From contig CANLXI010000023.1 in assembly GCA_947495035.1 (NCBI GenBank), positions 1 to 64,000 of the forward strand: DNA of 64,000 bases, given 5' to 3'. The position numbers and the translations under genes were made by a program. The notes under the pieces were generated by a model, which was not told the origin of the DNA, searched no databases, and was given only the letters and a program-made list of their open reading frames with translations. Source of the stretch: an uncultured Granulosicoccus sp. Its GTDB lineage: Bacteria > Pseudomonadota > Gammaproteobacteria > Granulosicoccales > Granulosicoccaceae. Of this stretch, positions 28,058 to 37,309 are shown piece after piece (the first letter of the stretch is position 1; each line of letters opens with the position of its first letter).

Positions 28058-31000
28058 TCATTCGGTTATTGTGAATGAGTCTGAATTCAACGACCTCAAC
28101 CCGTCCCCATCGTAGGCCCACATTCCAAGGTAGTAGTCATCTGCAGGTAACCTTGAAACAGCGTACGACCAGCCAGTGGTAGGGCGGAATGGCCCCAGTG
28201 GCGCTAAAACTCTCGTGTACTCCTCTTGAAATGATGAGCCATTCCAGTAAAGCTGTGTTGTGCTCGATCGCAAGGTAAGTTCCAGTCGTGTCGCACCGAC
28301 ATCGTCCAGCACTTCACCTCTCAGCCGGTATGGCGGAGCGTTCGGTGAGCTTGCAGGTCTGAGAAACGCAGCTGGAGGAACTTCGTTGTCTGGCCCCACG
28401 CCGAGTTCGAGCGTTTCTGTTGTTTCATTGAATGAAGTATCATAGCTGTCGACAGTGAGTATGTATCTCGACGAATGTAGAGAGAACGGCCCATACCGCC
28501 AATTCAAGTGCTGCTCAGACTCGTTCGCAAGAATGGTGGGTTCAAAGTGCGTCGCTGTGCTCTGAAAGCCGGATCCGTTCCAGAAGCGTCGTGTTCCAAG
28601 ATCGCGTATCGCAATGCGCACATGAGATATTCCGGATTCGTCGCTGGTACTGCCATTTATCTGAAAGGTATTTGAAGTTATTCGATTCGATTCAGGCTCG
28701 GATATGCTGAGAGCTGGAGGGGATTGGTCAGCGCTGAGTAATGCGAATCGATGCCCGACAACTGTGTTATTGCCAGCATTGTCTTGAAGTTGCAGGCCAG
28801 CGAAATAGTCTCCGGAACCCAGTGAAATTGGAAAATCGTAGTACCAGGAAATCTGGCGGTTGGGCCCCGTGATGACAGGTTGCAGAACTACTCTGTCGTT
28901 CTGGAAGCTGATTCCGTTCCAGTATCGTTTGGAGGTCAAGTCGCGAACTACAAGTCCGACCTGCTGTAGACCGGAACCAAAGTCTTCTGCAGTTCCGGAA
29001 ATCCTGGGAGGATTGGACTGGCTACCAGTTTGTTCGGGAGTTGCGAAAACACCTGTGGGGGCTGTATTGTCTGGTCCGGTGCCTTCTGTAATGTTTGTCA
29101 ATATGTCGGTTGCTGACCTGTTGCCAGCTTTGTCGAACGCCCAGATGCCGAGTCGATGTGAGCCGGCTTCCAGAGAAAGGGTGGGAGACGTCCAGACTAG
29201 CGATTGGTTGGAAGTGTATTCACTGTCCACCAATATCCGTGTGTAGTCTGGTTGATAATCCAGTCCGTTGAAATAGTGTCCGCTATCGGTGTTCCTGATG
29301 GCGAGTTCGACCCTGTCGATTTCTATGTTGTCGAACGCTTCTCCGGAGAGGGTGGTGGGTGTACCCATATTGTTGGTGTCGGCAGGATATTCGACGGTCG
29401 CGACTGGCTTGCTCTTGTCAAGTGGCAAATCGACGGTGAAAAACGCTGTGGCAGCTAACGGATCCTGCAAGCCAGCGGAATCCGTGGTTCTAGCAGATAC
29501 CCAGTAAGCTTGTCCTTCTGGTGGAAGTTGGGTTGCGTATGACCATCTATATCGGTTGTTTTCCAGCTCTTCCAGCGTGGATTGATTGACGGAATAATCA
29601 TCGACAAAGTGATCCCCTTGCCAGTACTTTCTGTCATGAACGCGCCTGATGACTATTTCCACTTTGTCTACGGGGACGTTGCTACGGGAGTTGCCACGCA
29701 AGACGATATTATTGCTGTCGAATCCTGTGTCATTTGAATGCCGAATTGTGGTAACGAGTCGAGAGTTGTTTGGCGCTGTGTTTCCATCATCCAGGCATTC
29801 GGTTCCACTGCAGTCAATGAACTCATCAAGTTTTACATTGAGTGCTTGTTGTTCACTGGATGGCAGATTCGCGTATTGATTGCTTAGTTGCCATGGGTCG
29901 CTCGAAAGATCGTAGTACTCGTTTTCACCATTGGCCCAGCGCACGAAGATATCGTCATATCTTCTTAGTGCGACGTAGTTCAGATCAAGATCGACATACG
30001 AATTTTTTTTGCGCTCCGTGTTCTCTATAAGCAGACTTTCGCGCCATTGAGCTTCTGGAACAGAGTCGGGTTGCATCAGCAAAGGCATGAATGACTTCCC
30101 ATCAAGGTAGTGTGGTGCGGGGGCATTTGCTATTGACAGGAATGTCGGCGCCAAGTCGATATGCCCCAACAGATGGTTGTACTGAGTATCAGGTGTGATC
30201 CCGGGGCCGGCTACCAGTAGTTCGACTCGAGTAGTTCGATCAAATGGATCCTTCTTTCCGAAGTCTCTGTGATGTCCTTGTTGGAAGCCATTGTCTGAAG
30301 TAAGAAAGATGTAGGTATTGTCGAGTTGCCCTTTGTTGTTCAGCGCGTCAACAACGTCACCAAGTAGCTCATCAACGGCTGCGATCGATCTGAGCCTTTC
30401 ACGAAACCTTTCGTCTTCTGCCCTGATTTCTGCCGCTGATCGCAAGGACAAAGAGGCGTACTGCTGCGTCTTGTCGCTTACATCGGCTTCGTTCAAGCTG
30501 GGTACACGTGGCAGACGTACTGACGAAAACAAATCAGCATGACGCGGGTGTGACATCGGGTCTCGGCTGCTGGGAGCATAGTGGGGCGCGAACGGTGCGA
30601 TATACAGAAACAGGGGACTCGAATAGTCGTGCTGGTTCACTATTTCCGTGGCAGTTTGACTCTCCATGTCTGTGCGGTAATCGAGAGGGAATGGGCGGGT
30701 GCGAGAACGATCACCATTGGAAACTCTGGGTAGATCGAAGTAGTCACCGCCAAGACTCGCATGAAACTCGTCCCAGCCGGGTGGGTGGTAGGCTGGGTCT
30801 CGGCTGGCAACCGGGTATTCTTCATGGCAGTACTTGCCGACAAGAGCGGTTGTGTATCCGGCTTCTCGCATCCACATGCCCATCTCCGCATCAGTGTAGC
30901 CATTGTCGTGGAATATTTTCCACCCAAGAGCGTTCACTTTAACGCCGCTATTGTGCGGATATTGTCCCCGGAACAGCGAAGCTCTGGCAGGCCCGCACAA

Positions 31001-31255
31001 TGGTGCAATAGAATGGAAATTGGTAAAACGCACTCCCTTGTCCTGTACGTATTTCTTCATGTTCGGGAAATACCGTGCGATCGGCAAGCTGCCTAGCTCG
31101 TCGTATGTGGCGTCATCCAGGAAGAGAAAGAGGATATTCGGTCGGTCCGCTGCGCCTGCTTTGGTCGGGATGGTGACGAACGTCAGCAGTGTCGACGCGA
31201 TTATCGAGAACAGCCAGAGTGTAAGAAATCTTACTGCTTTGGAATGACGCATCAT
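28058..31255 (-). CDS. Secreted formylglycine sulfatase with C-terminal Ig-like repeats
   Basis: Type I sulfatase (S1 superfamily). Signal peptide at residues 1-35 (cut near TKAGA). The catalytic cysteine is Cys87 in LCGPARASLFRGQ, the C-x-P-x-R motif that formylglycine-generating enzyme converts to formylglycine. Metal ligands are in FLFLDDATYDEL (Asp47, Asp48) and TSDNGFQQGHH. After ~470 catalytic residues come five ~110-residue Ig-like modules (motifs LSGEAFDNIEIDRVELAI, YWNG, W..., GDYFAGLQLQDNAGN), related to those in the protein at 8.1-9.5 kb. The frame is open to 31441, but the ATG at 31255 directly precedes a standard signal peptide. With sulfotransferases next door, it may remove sulfate from the cell's own polymer or from foreign algal polysaccharide. 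Confidence 0.85.
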   Translation of the reverse strand: MMRHSKAVRFLTLWLFSIIASTLLTFVTIPTKAGAADRPNILFLFLDDATYDELGSLPIARYFPNMKKYVQDKGVRFTNFHSIAPLCGPARASLFRGQYPHNSGVKVNALGWKIFHDNGYTDAEMGMWMREAGYTTALVGKYCHEEYPVASRDPAYHPPGWDEFHASLGGDYFDLPRVSNGDRSRTRPFPLDYRTDMESQTATEIVNQHDYSSPLFLYIAPFAPHYAPSSRDPMSHPRHADLFSSVRLPRVPSLNEADVSDKTQQYASLSLRSAAEIRAEDERFRERLRSIAAVDELLGDVVDALNNKGQLDNTYIFLTSDNGFQQGHHRDFGKKDPFDRTTRVELLVAGPGITPDTQYNHLLGHIDLAPTFLSIANAPAPHYLDGKSFMPLLMQPDSVPEAQWRESLLIENTERKKNSYVDLDLNYVALRRYDDIFVRWANGENEYYDLSSDPWQLSNQYANLPSSEQQALNVKLDEFIDCSGTECLDDGNTAPNNSRLVTTIRHSNDTGFDSNNIVLRGNSRSNVPVDKVEIVIRRVHDRKYWQGDHFVDDYSVNQSTLEELENNRYRWSYATQLPPEGQAYWVSARTTDSAGLQDPLAATAFFTVDLPLDKSKPVATVEYPADTNNMGTPTTLSGEAFDNIEIDRVELAIRNTDSGHYFNGLDYQPDYTRILVDSEYTSNQSLVWTSPTLSLEAGSHRLGIWAFDKAGNRSATDILTNITEGTGPDNTAPTGVFATPEQTGSQSNPPRISGTAEDFGSGLQQVGLVVRDLTSKRYWNGISFQNDRVVLQPVITGPNRQISWYYDFPISLGSGDYFAGLQLQDNAGNNTVVGHRFALLSADQSPPALSISEPESNRITSNTFQINGSTSDESGISHVRIAIRDLGTRRFWNGSGFQSTATHFEPTILANESEQHLNWRYGPFSLHSSRYILTVDSYDTSFNETTETLELGVGPDNEVPPAAFLRPASSPNAPPYRLRGEVLDDVGATRLELTLRSSTTQLYWNGSSFQEEYTRVLAPLGPFRPTTGWSYAVSRLPADDYYLGMWAYDGDGLRSLNSDSFTITE

Positions 31256-31772
31256 GGAAAACGGATTTGTATTATTTGACTGTTCGGTCGCGTGGTGATA
31301 AGGGAAATATTGATTCATTGAAATCATGTGAAGCAATGAAGTCCTTGAGTCGCAAGGCGACGTCTTTGCAATGGTTGGGAAGACTGCCTCGGTAACCGAT
31401 AATGCATGGCTGGTTGTCGGCAATGGCTTACTGGCAGGCATTCATTGAAGGCCTTGGAAACATTACCATAGTGAGGTTCCATCAAACATGCGACACAGTC
31501 ACAGCCAGTCGTTCTCTGGAACCACCCAAATGGGTTATTCATGAGAAACCGAAAATGGTGTAGGTGGTTGTACATGTGTGACCCGCATACAAGCTTGAGG
31601 CAGCGGTAGCTCTAACTGGAGGTTTCTCCCTGTACAGCTCGTAATAACTATGTGTAGAATCCTGAGCCATTCGTAGCGCAGTTGACAGCAGCCAGCGCAA
31701 GCTGAGCTATTCAGGAAATCTAATCAGCTATGCTGACCTTGCTCAGGCTGAATTCAAACATGGCACAGGATC
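31256..31772. other. Divergent intergenic region between sulfatase and csgG
   Basis: About 515 bases between divergently transcribed genes. The left ~190 bases extend the sulfatase reading frame but show no conserved protein features. No gene, RNA or repeat could be identified in the rest. Promoters for both genes are expected here; no strong -35/-10 pair was recognised. Confidence 0.4.
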
Positions 31773-33470
31773 GTGATCATAGATAAATACCCATTCAACA
31801 TCGATGCATTATGCATCAGGTCGGATTTACTACCTGTTTTCCAGCGAGTTTTTGGCCAGATTTCCGCCAATGTGAACAAGGTTTTTTGTCTGAGTGTTCT
31901 GTCAATCTTGTTTCTTAACGGTTGCGCCAGTTACGGGCCTGTTCCGGAGCCATTTGATGGGATTCGTTCAAGAGCTGCACCACCCGAGGATAGTCCTACT
32001 CACAAGGATTTGATCAGCTTGCCAAAACCGGCGGGAGCAGTGACAGCCGCAGTTTATTCTTTCAGCGATCTGACCGGTCAGAACAAGCCAGCTCCTTCCA
32101 GTGGCTTATCGACCGCTGTGACACAAGGAGCAGTGAATCTTCTCATCAAGGCGCTACTCGATTCAAAATGGTTCTTGCCTCTGGAACGCAATGGGTTCCA
32201 GAATATCCTCACCGAGCGCAGTCTATGGGATCAACGACTGGCATTGAGTGGTGATGGAACAAGGAGGCTTGCTCCTCTTCCGCCTGCAGGATTGATTATC
32301 GAGGGGGGAGTGATTGCCTATGAATTCAACATCCGTTCCGGGGGGGCGGGAGCTAAATACCTGGGAATTGGAGGTTTCAAGAACTATCGAGAAGATGTTC
32401 TGACCATCAGTCTGAGAGCCGTCAACGCGCAAACAGGCACGATATTGCACAGCGTCAACAGCATGAAGACTATCTATTCCAGAGAAGTCAATTTGGGTCT
32501 GTTCGGTTACGTTGATTTTGATGTCATTGCTGAGGTCGAAAACGGGTTCGCAGTGAATGAACCCGTTCAAAGAGGAGTGGAAGAAGCAATTGAATCGGCT
32601 CTGATCGATCTGATTGTTCAAGGAGTGCTGAGTGGAACCTGGAGGTTGGAAAACCCTGCAGATATTGAACATCCAGCGTTTTCCAGATTCCTGAGCGAGG
32701 CGGATCTGCAAGCGTACAAGATTCGTGTCAGCTCCGCTCCTGAAATGCTACTTGAGGAGGCTGCAATAGAGCCGGTGGTCAGCAGGGCTCAGGCTGATGA
32801 TGTCATCAATGGTGCGGGCGAGTCAGTGCCGCCTGCTGAGGCTGCGTCGTCGTCGGGCGATGAGCCCGCGGATAGAGAAGGCATTCCTCGGCCAATACGT
32901 CCTGATCCTGGCCCTCAAACTGTCTCTGATGGCATAGCGAGACCAAGAGCGAGTATCGATGAGATTTCCGATGACAGGTTGCCTCGAGTACAGGGTGCAG
33001 TTACATCCGCGGGTAGGCAAGAGGAAGACGATGCTTCTGAGTGGACAGCAGTGCAGCCGTCTGATGTTTCAGAGAATGACAATGACGAAGTCACCGAGCT
33101 GGTGGAAGAGGTTGCATCGCCAGGATTGACCAGTAGCACCACAGAGGCGGGCCAAGACGCGTCGGTAGATGCCGGGTTGTCGGATGCGGATGGGTCGCTG
33201 CCAGCCCCGGGTCAATCAGTGGCGAATGAAAGTGTGCAGGATTCGGTTTTGATTGTGTTTGGTTACGTTGCAGACGCGGAAGAGGCGCGTAAGTTTCACG
33301 CCGCTATGGATGAACGGTATGACGGGGTAGATGTGATGCTTCTGAAAGATGATGAAGTCAATGGCTACAGGGTTGGCGTAGGCCCAGTGGAGGATAGTGA
33401 AGATGTCCAGGCCATACTCGCTGATCTTGAGCAGTTGGGATTCGAGTCTGTTCAGGTTCGGCCGTTCTAG
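31773..33470 (+). CDS. csgG: CsgG-like curli secretion channel with C-terminal SPOR-like extension
   Basis: CsgG forms the nonameric outer-membrane pore that exports curli subunits. The lipoprotein leader NKVFCLSVLSILFLNGC ends in a lipobox (Cys acylated). The CsgG domain follows: AVYSFSDLTGQNKPAPSSG, KALLDSKWFLPLERNGFQNILTERS, LIIEGGVIAYEFNIRSGG and FVDFDVI-like GYVDFDVIAEV segments. E. coli CsgG is 277 residues; this protein is 565. An acidic, low-complexity linker (~320-485) and a C-terminal ~75-residue alpha/beta unit (LIVFGYVADAEEARKFHAAM, YRVGVGPVEDSEDVQAI) resemble a SPOR peptidoglycan-binding domain. GTG at 31773 is the longest start; GTG at 31872 would give a leader of normal length. 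Confidence 0.88.
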   Translation: MIIDKYPFNIDALCIRSDLLPVFQRVFGQISANVNKVFCLSVLSILFLNGCASYGPVPEPFDGIRSRAAPPEDSPTHKDLISLPKPAGAVTAAVYSFSDLTGQNKPAPSSGLSTAVTQGAVNLLIKALLDSKWFLPLERNGFQNILTERSLWDQRLALSGDGTRRLAPLPPAGLIIEGGVIAYEFNIRSGGAGAKYLGIGGFKNYREDVLTISLRAVNAQTGTILHSVNSMKTIYSREVNLGLFGYVDFDVIAEVENGFAVNEPVQRGVEEAIESALIDLIVQGVLSGTWRLENPADIEHPAFSRFLSEADLQAYKIRVSSAPEMLLEEAAIEPVVSRAQADDVINGAGESVPPAEAASSSGDEPADREGIPRPIRPDPGPQTVSDGIARPRASIDEISDDRLPRVQGAVTSAGRQEEDDASEWTAVQPSDVSENDNDEVTELVEEVASPGLTSSTTEAGQDASVDAGLSDADGSLPAPGQSVANESVQDSVLIVFGYVADAEEARKFHAAMDERYDGVDVMLLKDDEVNGYRVGVGPVEDSEDVQAILADLEQLGFESVQVRPF

Positions 33471-33939
33471 GAAAAACGGATCCTTCAAGATTTAGGCCGA
33501 CAGGGAGATTTGCACCGATTGTACATCACGACATATCGATACTATTAAATTGCGAGCTACTTCGCAAACTATCTATTGGTATAGGAAGTGATTATCTGTC
33601 GTTTATGGCTCTGTTAGATGTAGTTGTTAATGATAAAAAGGACGGGAGATTCGTTGGATTGATCTGATGCAATTTACCGTTGCATGGTGATGATTATTCG
33701 CATAGACTCATCAAAAAATTGACGCATATTCGGTTCGGTTGAAAATGGATTTGATTTTTTCCGTTCGTGGAGAGGTGATGCAAGTCATATAAGTGAGATT
33801 ATTGAATGCCACAGTATCTCGGTGTAGAAGGAATCTTGATCAACGATGTCTTTCAAGGCACGTGAAAGTTTCGTAAATCAAGGTATGCAGCAATCCGCTG
33901 CAAGAGCGACGTAAATATGGATAACTACGAGGAATACAC
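33471..33939. other. Region upstream of the curlin-repeat gene
   Basis: 469 bases, AT-rich compared with the flanks, with no reading frame of note. It probably carries the promoter for the major curlin gene. TTGTAC at 33519-33524 and TATTAA at 33543-33548, 18 bases apart, are a weak possible pair. No terminator was seen directly after csgG, so read-through from csgG is also possible. Confidence 0.4.
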
Positions 33940-36060
33940 ATGAAGCGAACAAAAATAGCGGCGGCAGTAGCGTTGATGGTTGCTGCACCGGGAGTCTCTC
34001 TCGCGGCTGTTACCATCAACCAGAGTGGCGCAACGCATGTCACGAACTGGACTCAGAATGGTGGTGCGAATGCAGATATTCTGGTCAATCAGGCTGGTGA
34101 CGTAGCACATAATGTTGACATAATACAAGCAGGAACACCTGCGGCGTTCAATATCGAGGTCAATCAAGACGGCGACTTCATCGGTAACAACGTAAACATA
34201 CGACAGATCAAGACGAATCCGACTGACAACAACATTCTCGTCAATCAGGACGGAAACGATCTCGATGTCAACATTCAGGCAATCGGAAACACAGCCTCTG
34301 CTAACAATCCCAACGACTACATGGTCGATCAGTCCGGTGAGTCACAAGAAGTGGATATCATTTCGCAGCGGAGTAGTGGGGATCTGGTTAGCGTCACCCA
34401 ATCGGGTATCGGGCAAAAGGGTACGGTGAGGTTGGTTGAGGCCGAGTCTGCAACTGTCACGATTGATCAGGGTGGTGCCGACAACCAGGCAGAAGCTGAT
34501 ATTTCGGATTCACAGACGACAGGTGGCGCGGGTACGACTACAGCCACTATTGGTCAAACAGGTACTTCAAACTTTGCCAAGTTGACAAGCGTTCTTGACA
34601 AGGGAAGTTCCGTAACCATAGAGCAGAGTGATGATTCCAACGATGGTCGTGTATTTCTCAACAATACAGATGGTGCCACTGTAGCAATATCGCAGAATGT
34701 TGAAGGTGATGGCAACACAGCGACCTTGACAGTCAGGAACTCAACTGGCAGCAACGTGTCCGCCACACAGCAGGGTGACTTTAATGAAGCGGTATCATTG
34801 GTGCAAGGTGATGACAGTAGCATTATATCGATCAATCAGGCTGATACAGGCAACACTGCTCGTGCGAATGCTCTCAACAATACTGCTGCGACTGTTTCCA
34901 TTGATCAGTCTGCAGATGGTGACCTGAACGATGCGATAGTTGTCGTACGAGAGAGCAACGGTAGTAATGTCAGCGTTGTCCAGGAGGGCAATGAGCATGT
35001 GGCAGATGTGTTCTTGAAAGACGATGACGGTAGTATGTTGTCCATTACACAGTCGCTCGGTCAGAATCAGGCAGATGTGGAAGTTATAGGTGCCTTGAAC
35101 AGTATGGTGACCGTGGATCAAGCAGGCCGCCTCGGCCTGGTCGATATTCAGGGCAATGATCTCGATACAGCGAGTATCTCAGTTTCCCAGGACGTCAGTA
35201 GTTTCGAGAACGAAGCCTTCGTCAGCCTCGATGGGGCAACAGGAACAGCGGCTACGATCACGCAAAGCGGTGAGGTGAACTCGGCGACGATAAACGGAAG
35301 CATTTCGGACACTAATAGTACACTGGGTATCCTTCAGGCAGACGATGCCAACGTGGCAGAAATCGATCTGCAGGAGTCTGCAAACCTGGTAGTAGATGTT
35401 TCCCAGGGGGCATTGGGCGGTGATCAAAACACGGTCTTGGTCGACTTGATTGAGTCCAACAGGACCAATCTGACCATCGTTCAGAATGGCGATGAAAATG
35501 ACGTAGGTGGAGGCGCAGCATTCGAGTTCCTGGGAGATCGTGGCTCGGTCGTGGCTTTCAATCAGGCTGATGATGCGAACGTGATCGACGGGTCCATCGT
35601 GGAGTCAAGGTTCGAATTGAATGTGAATCAGGGATTGGCCGGTGGTGATGAAAATGTCGCATCGCTGACTATCGACAATGCGAATCAGACTATCGTCAAT
35701 ATCAATCAGAACGATAATATGAATGTCGCGATGTTGGACATTCAGAATGACTTCGACAGTGTTGTCAGTATCACTCAATCCAATCTCGGTGTTAGCCATC
35801 AAGCTTCAATTTCCATGAACGACACACAGGATGGAAACTTCTCGATTGATCAAAGTGGTTTGGGACACATGGCGATGATTGACGCTACTGACGTTCTTGG
35901 TGCATCAGCTTCGATCGTGCAATCAGGAGGCAGCGGAAACACCGCTACGGCTACTTTGGTGAATGGTGATGATGGTGTAGCGCTGTCCATAAACCAGATT
36001 GACTGCTTCCAGTGCACCGCCACTGCCGATTCTGGTAACCCTACTGTCAATCAACCTTGA
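33940..36060 (+). CDS. Giant curlin-repeat amyloid subunit (CsgA-like)
   Basis: Signal peptide at residues ~1-23 (AAPGVSLA-A). The mature protein is built almost entirely from curlin-type repeats of about 22-24 residues with the pattern V-x-I-x-Q-x-G-x-x-N-x-A-x-V, for example INQSGATHVTNWTQNG and VVQEGNEHVADV. I estimate about two dozen units, against five in E. coli CsgA (151 residues). Gln and Asn ladders in stacked beta-strand-loop-strand units are what build curli amyloid. Many loops carry acidic Asp-Asp pairs, which may keep the fibre soluble or bind cations (inference). The C-terminus has the only cysteine pair (IDCFQCTA). A terminator follows at 36115, so this gene could be expressed at a higher level than the genes behind it. 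Confidence 0.85.
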   Translation: MKRTKIAAAVALMVAAPGVSLAAVTINQSGATHVTNWTQNGGANADILVNQAGDVAHNVDIIQAGTPAAFNIEVNQDGDFIGNNVNIRQIKTNPTDNNILVNQDGNDLDVNIQAIGNTASANNPNDYMVDQSGESQEVDIISQRSSGDLVSVTQSGIGQKGTVRLVEAESATVTIDQGGADNQAEADISDSQTTGGAGTTTATIGQTGTSNFAKLTSVLDKGSSVTIEQSDDSNDGRVFLNNTDGATVAISQNVEGDGNTATLTVRNSTGSNVSATQQGDFNEAVSLVQGDDSSIISINQADTGNTARANALNNTAATVSIDQSADGDLNDAIVVVRESNGSNVSVVQEGNEHVADVFLKDDDGSMLSITQSLGQNQADVEVIGALNSMVTVDQAGRLGLVDIQGNDLDTASISVSQDVSSFENEAFVSLDGATGTAATITQSGEVNSATINGSISDTNSTLGILQADDANVAEIDLQESANLVVDVSQGALGGDQNTVLVDLIESNRTNLTIVQNGDENDVGGGAAFEFLGDRGSVVAFNQADDANVIDGSIVESRFELNVNQGLAGGDENVASLTIDNANQTIVNINQNDNMNVAMLDIQNDFDSVVSITQSNLGVSHQASISMNDTQDGNFSIDQSGLGHMAMIDATDVLGASASIVQSGGSGNTATATLVNGDDGVALSINQIDCFQCTATADSGNPTVNQP

Positions 36061-36114
36061 TTGGTTGACTAGCGTTTGACTCCTGCGCATTTTCAACCGC
36101 GGGATTGGTAGAGG

Positions 36115-36146
36115 CCCCCGGTCTGCAAGGCAGGCTGGGGGTTTTT
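36115..36146 (+). terminator. Intrinsic terminator/attenuator between the two curlin genes
   Basis: Stem CCCCCGGTCTGC (36115-36126) / GCAGGCTGGGGG (36130-36141) with a 3-base loop and two G-T pairs, then five T (36142-36146). The stem is long and GC-rich. Located 55 bases after the major curlin stop codon, it should lower transcription into the minor subunit and accessory genes. Confidence 0.8.
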
Positions 36147-36264
36147 CGAGGCAGTTGGCAAAAATTACAGGTGGCCGATCTTGTACGTTACGGATTGCGA
36201 GGCTTGTGAGTCAGGTCGATTGCAAAGTGGATTGGTGACTCACCGAAGGATCAATGGTAAAAGC

Positions 36265-36873
36265 ATGACTACAAACAACGGGTTCGGCAACAGTAAACTA
36301 CTGCTGCTCTCATCGATAGTGACTTCTTTTCTACCTGCCACAATGGTTAGTGCAGGTGAGTTGATTATCGACCAGAACTCCAGATTCAGTTCTTTGATCA
36401 TCGATGTGGTGACAGAGAGCAAGGAATTCGCTATCGAGTTGGAGCAGGGTGGAGTAGCGAATAATCTGGAAATGGTTATCGATAGTGCATTGGCAGGAAG
36501 CATATCTCAAGTTGGACAGCAAGGTTCTATCGATCTGAATAGTGCTGGCGAGGCACAAAGTCTGAGCGTATCGCAGGCAGGTATTGCCAATACCATGGGT
36601 ATGGAGCTCATCGGCTCGGTTATCGATGTTGTGATTGAACAATCAGGCAGCAATAACAGTATTGATTACTCTGCAAATGGTGACAACAACACCGGTACCA
36701 TCGCTCAGTCCGGTAGCGACAATAAGCTGGTGCTCAATCAGCTTGGTTCTTCGAACTTGGCAAATCTGGTGCAGGCTGGTAGCAACAACTCCATGGATAT
36801 CTCCCAGTACGGTGGTGGCTTATCGCTCGACATTACTCAGATCGGCAACGGTGATACCTTGATTATTGAATAG
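36265..36873 (+). CDS. csgB: Curlin-repeat protein, likely minor subunit/nucleator (CsgB-like)
   Basis: Signal peptide at residues ~1-30 (ATMVSAG). The mature ~170 residues hold about seven curlin-like repeats, such as VSQAGIANTMGMEL, IEQSGSNNSIDYSANGDNN and LVQAGSNNSMDISQYG. The small size and its position after the large curlin point to the nucleator role that CsgB has in E. coli, where it anchors and seeds CsgA; this is inferred. The ATG at 36265 is chosen over a start at 36181 because the signal peptide begins there. A four-codon frame (ATG 36254 to TGA 36268) overlaps the start, with AAGGA just upstream of it. The next gene follows directly. Confidence 0.75.
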   Translation: MTTNNGFGNSKLLLLSSIVTSFLPATMVSAGELIIDQNSRFSSLIIDVVTESKEFAIELEQGGVANNLEMVIDSALAGSISQVGQQGSIDLNSAGEAQSLSVSQAGIANTMGMELIGSVIDVVIEQSGSNNSIDYSANGDNNTGTIAQSGSDNKLVLNQLGSSNLANLVQAGSNNSMDISQYGGGLSLDITQIGNGDTLIIE

Positions 36874-36891
36874 TTGATTGATAACTCCGCT

Positions 36892-37239
36892 ATGAGAAAG
36901 CTGTTCGCCATGCTTCTCCTGACATTTCTATTGATGGGGGTGGCGCACCCGCAGAATTTCATGGTAGGGCAAGTTAGTACAGCTTATGCCCTTGGTGTGC
37001 AACGTCAGATGGTGCAACGTTTTGTTGTCGGAAATTATCGATTGACGCGCGGAATTGAATTGCGAGAGAGGCGTAACAATAACGGAAACTGGACACTTTC
37101 GCTCTATGTAAATGGACGGCAGAGATTCAACTACAGTTATAATGTCTCCCGATTGAATCTATTTCTTGACGAAGCTACGCTCGCACGAATTTTGGTGGAG
37201 CATCTTGAGCGCGAGAAACGCATAGTCTCATCAAGCTGA
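36892..37239 (+). CDS. csgE: CsgE-like curli accessory protein (candidate)
   Basis: A small exported protein: signal peptide at residues ~1-21 (LLMGVAHPQ). The body has GIELRERRNNNGNWTLSLYVNG, then RFNYSYNVSR and a C-terminal helix LDEATLARILVEHLER. E. coli CsgE has the comparable order [21 protein letters not shown]..., a Phe-rich strand and a C-terminal helix, and is the periplasmic cap of the CsgG pore. The match is a pattern-level similarity seen by eye, supported by its place between curlin and csgF. I use ATG at 36892; a TTG at 36874 directly follows the previous stop codon and is an alternative. Confidence 0.6.
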   Translation: MRKLFAMLLLTFLLMGVAHPQNFMVGQVSTAYALGVQRQMVQRFVVGNYRLTRGIELRERRNNNGNWTLSLYVNGRQRFNYSYNVSRLNLFLDEATLARILVEHLEREKRIVSSS

Positions 37240-37309
37240 GCGATATGTCATGAGATTTGCAAAGCTTCTGATTTTTAATATTCAGAGTATTTGATTCAGG
37301 TGAACCCGA

